Source of the DNA: Actinomycetota bacterium
Lineage (GTDB): Bacteria > Actinomycetota > Actinomycetes > S36-B12 > UBA5976
Direction: 5' to 3'
NCBI GenBank assembly: GCA_017853815.1
Contig: JAFMIT010000091.1
Coordinates: 1-6,445, forward strand
DNA length: 6,445 nucleotides
Both the position numbers and the translations under genes were made by a program. The notes under the pieces were generated by a model, which was given only the letters and a program-made list of their open reading frames with translations, was not told the DNA's origin and made no database searches. Positions 6,415 through 6,445 of the stretch are shown here, one piece after another; the first letter of the stretch is position 1, and every line of letters starts with the position of its first letter.

Positions 6415-6445
6415 AAGTTCTGGTTATCAACTCGGGGTCTTCTTC
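6411..6445 (+). CDS. ackA: Acetate kinase, N-terminus only (3' partial)
   Basis: Eleven complete codons from GTG 6411 read (M)KVLVINSGSS, with a further TC at the window edge that would continue as Ser. This is the hallmark N-terminus of acetate kinase, whose NxGSSS motif begins the ASKHA phosphate-binding fold. The enzyme phosphorylates ADP with acetyl phosphate, or runs in reverse. The start overlaps the pta stop as GTGA and has an AGGAG eight bases upstream. The order pta then ackA is common in actinobacteria. The fragment is very short, but motif and context agree. Confidence 0.92.
   Translation, partial: MKVLVINSGSS

Overview
The window holds ordinary, densely coded bacterial metabolic DNA of moderate GC (estimated by eye at a little over 50%). 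The long Pta protein with an N-terminal P-loop/DRTGG region, the GH13 alpha-glucosidase style, GTG starts, and pta running straight into ackA with a 4-base overlap all fit a moderate-GC actinobacterium, for example a planktonic lineage. That placement is inference from protein style; there is no rRNA or other marker here.

Layout, left to right. Positions 1-979 (+) are the C-terminal half of a DUF255/YyaL (SSP411-like) protein whose thioredoxin-like N-terminus lies outside the window. It converges on a class III PLP aminotransferase resembling glutamate-1-semialdehyde aminomutase (1049-2443, -). The 69-bp gap between them carries a perfect 9-bp stem-loop, probably a shared terminator. Upstream of the aminotransferase, a 130-bp gap holds a cluster of CTATCG/CGATAG repeats overlapping a possible -35 box, plus a Shine-Dalgarno sequence with no start codon behind it. 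Next is a cytoplasmic GH13 alpha-glucosidase (2574-4190, -). It is divergent from phosphate acetyltransferase (pta, 4315-6414, +), which overlaps the start of acetate kinase (ackA, from 6411, +, cut by the window end).

Function. The pta-ackA pair interconverts acetyl-CoA, acetyl phosphate and acetate, with ATP made or used by AckA. The GH13 enzyme would release glucose from short alpha-glucosides inside the cell. The two are divergent neighbours, but nothing in the sequence shows co-regulation. The DUF255 protein and the aminotransferase have no evident pathway link to the rest.

The main annotation decision concerns pta. Its reading frame is open back to an ATG at 4189 that overlaps the GH13 start codon, but the Shine-Dalgarno sequence and family alignment point to the GTG at 4315, giving 699 aa and a 124-bp divergent promoter region. 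I see no mobile element, CRISPR array, tRNA or clearly novel system. The findings are modest: regulatory repeats, start-site problems and departures from family motifs.
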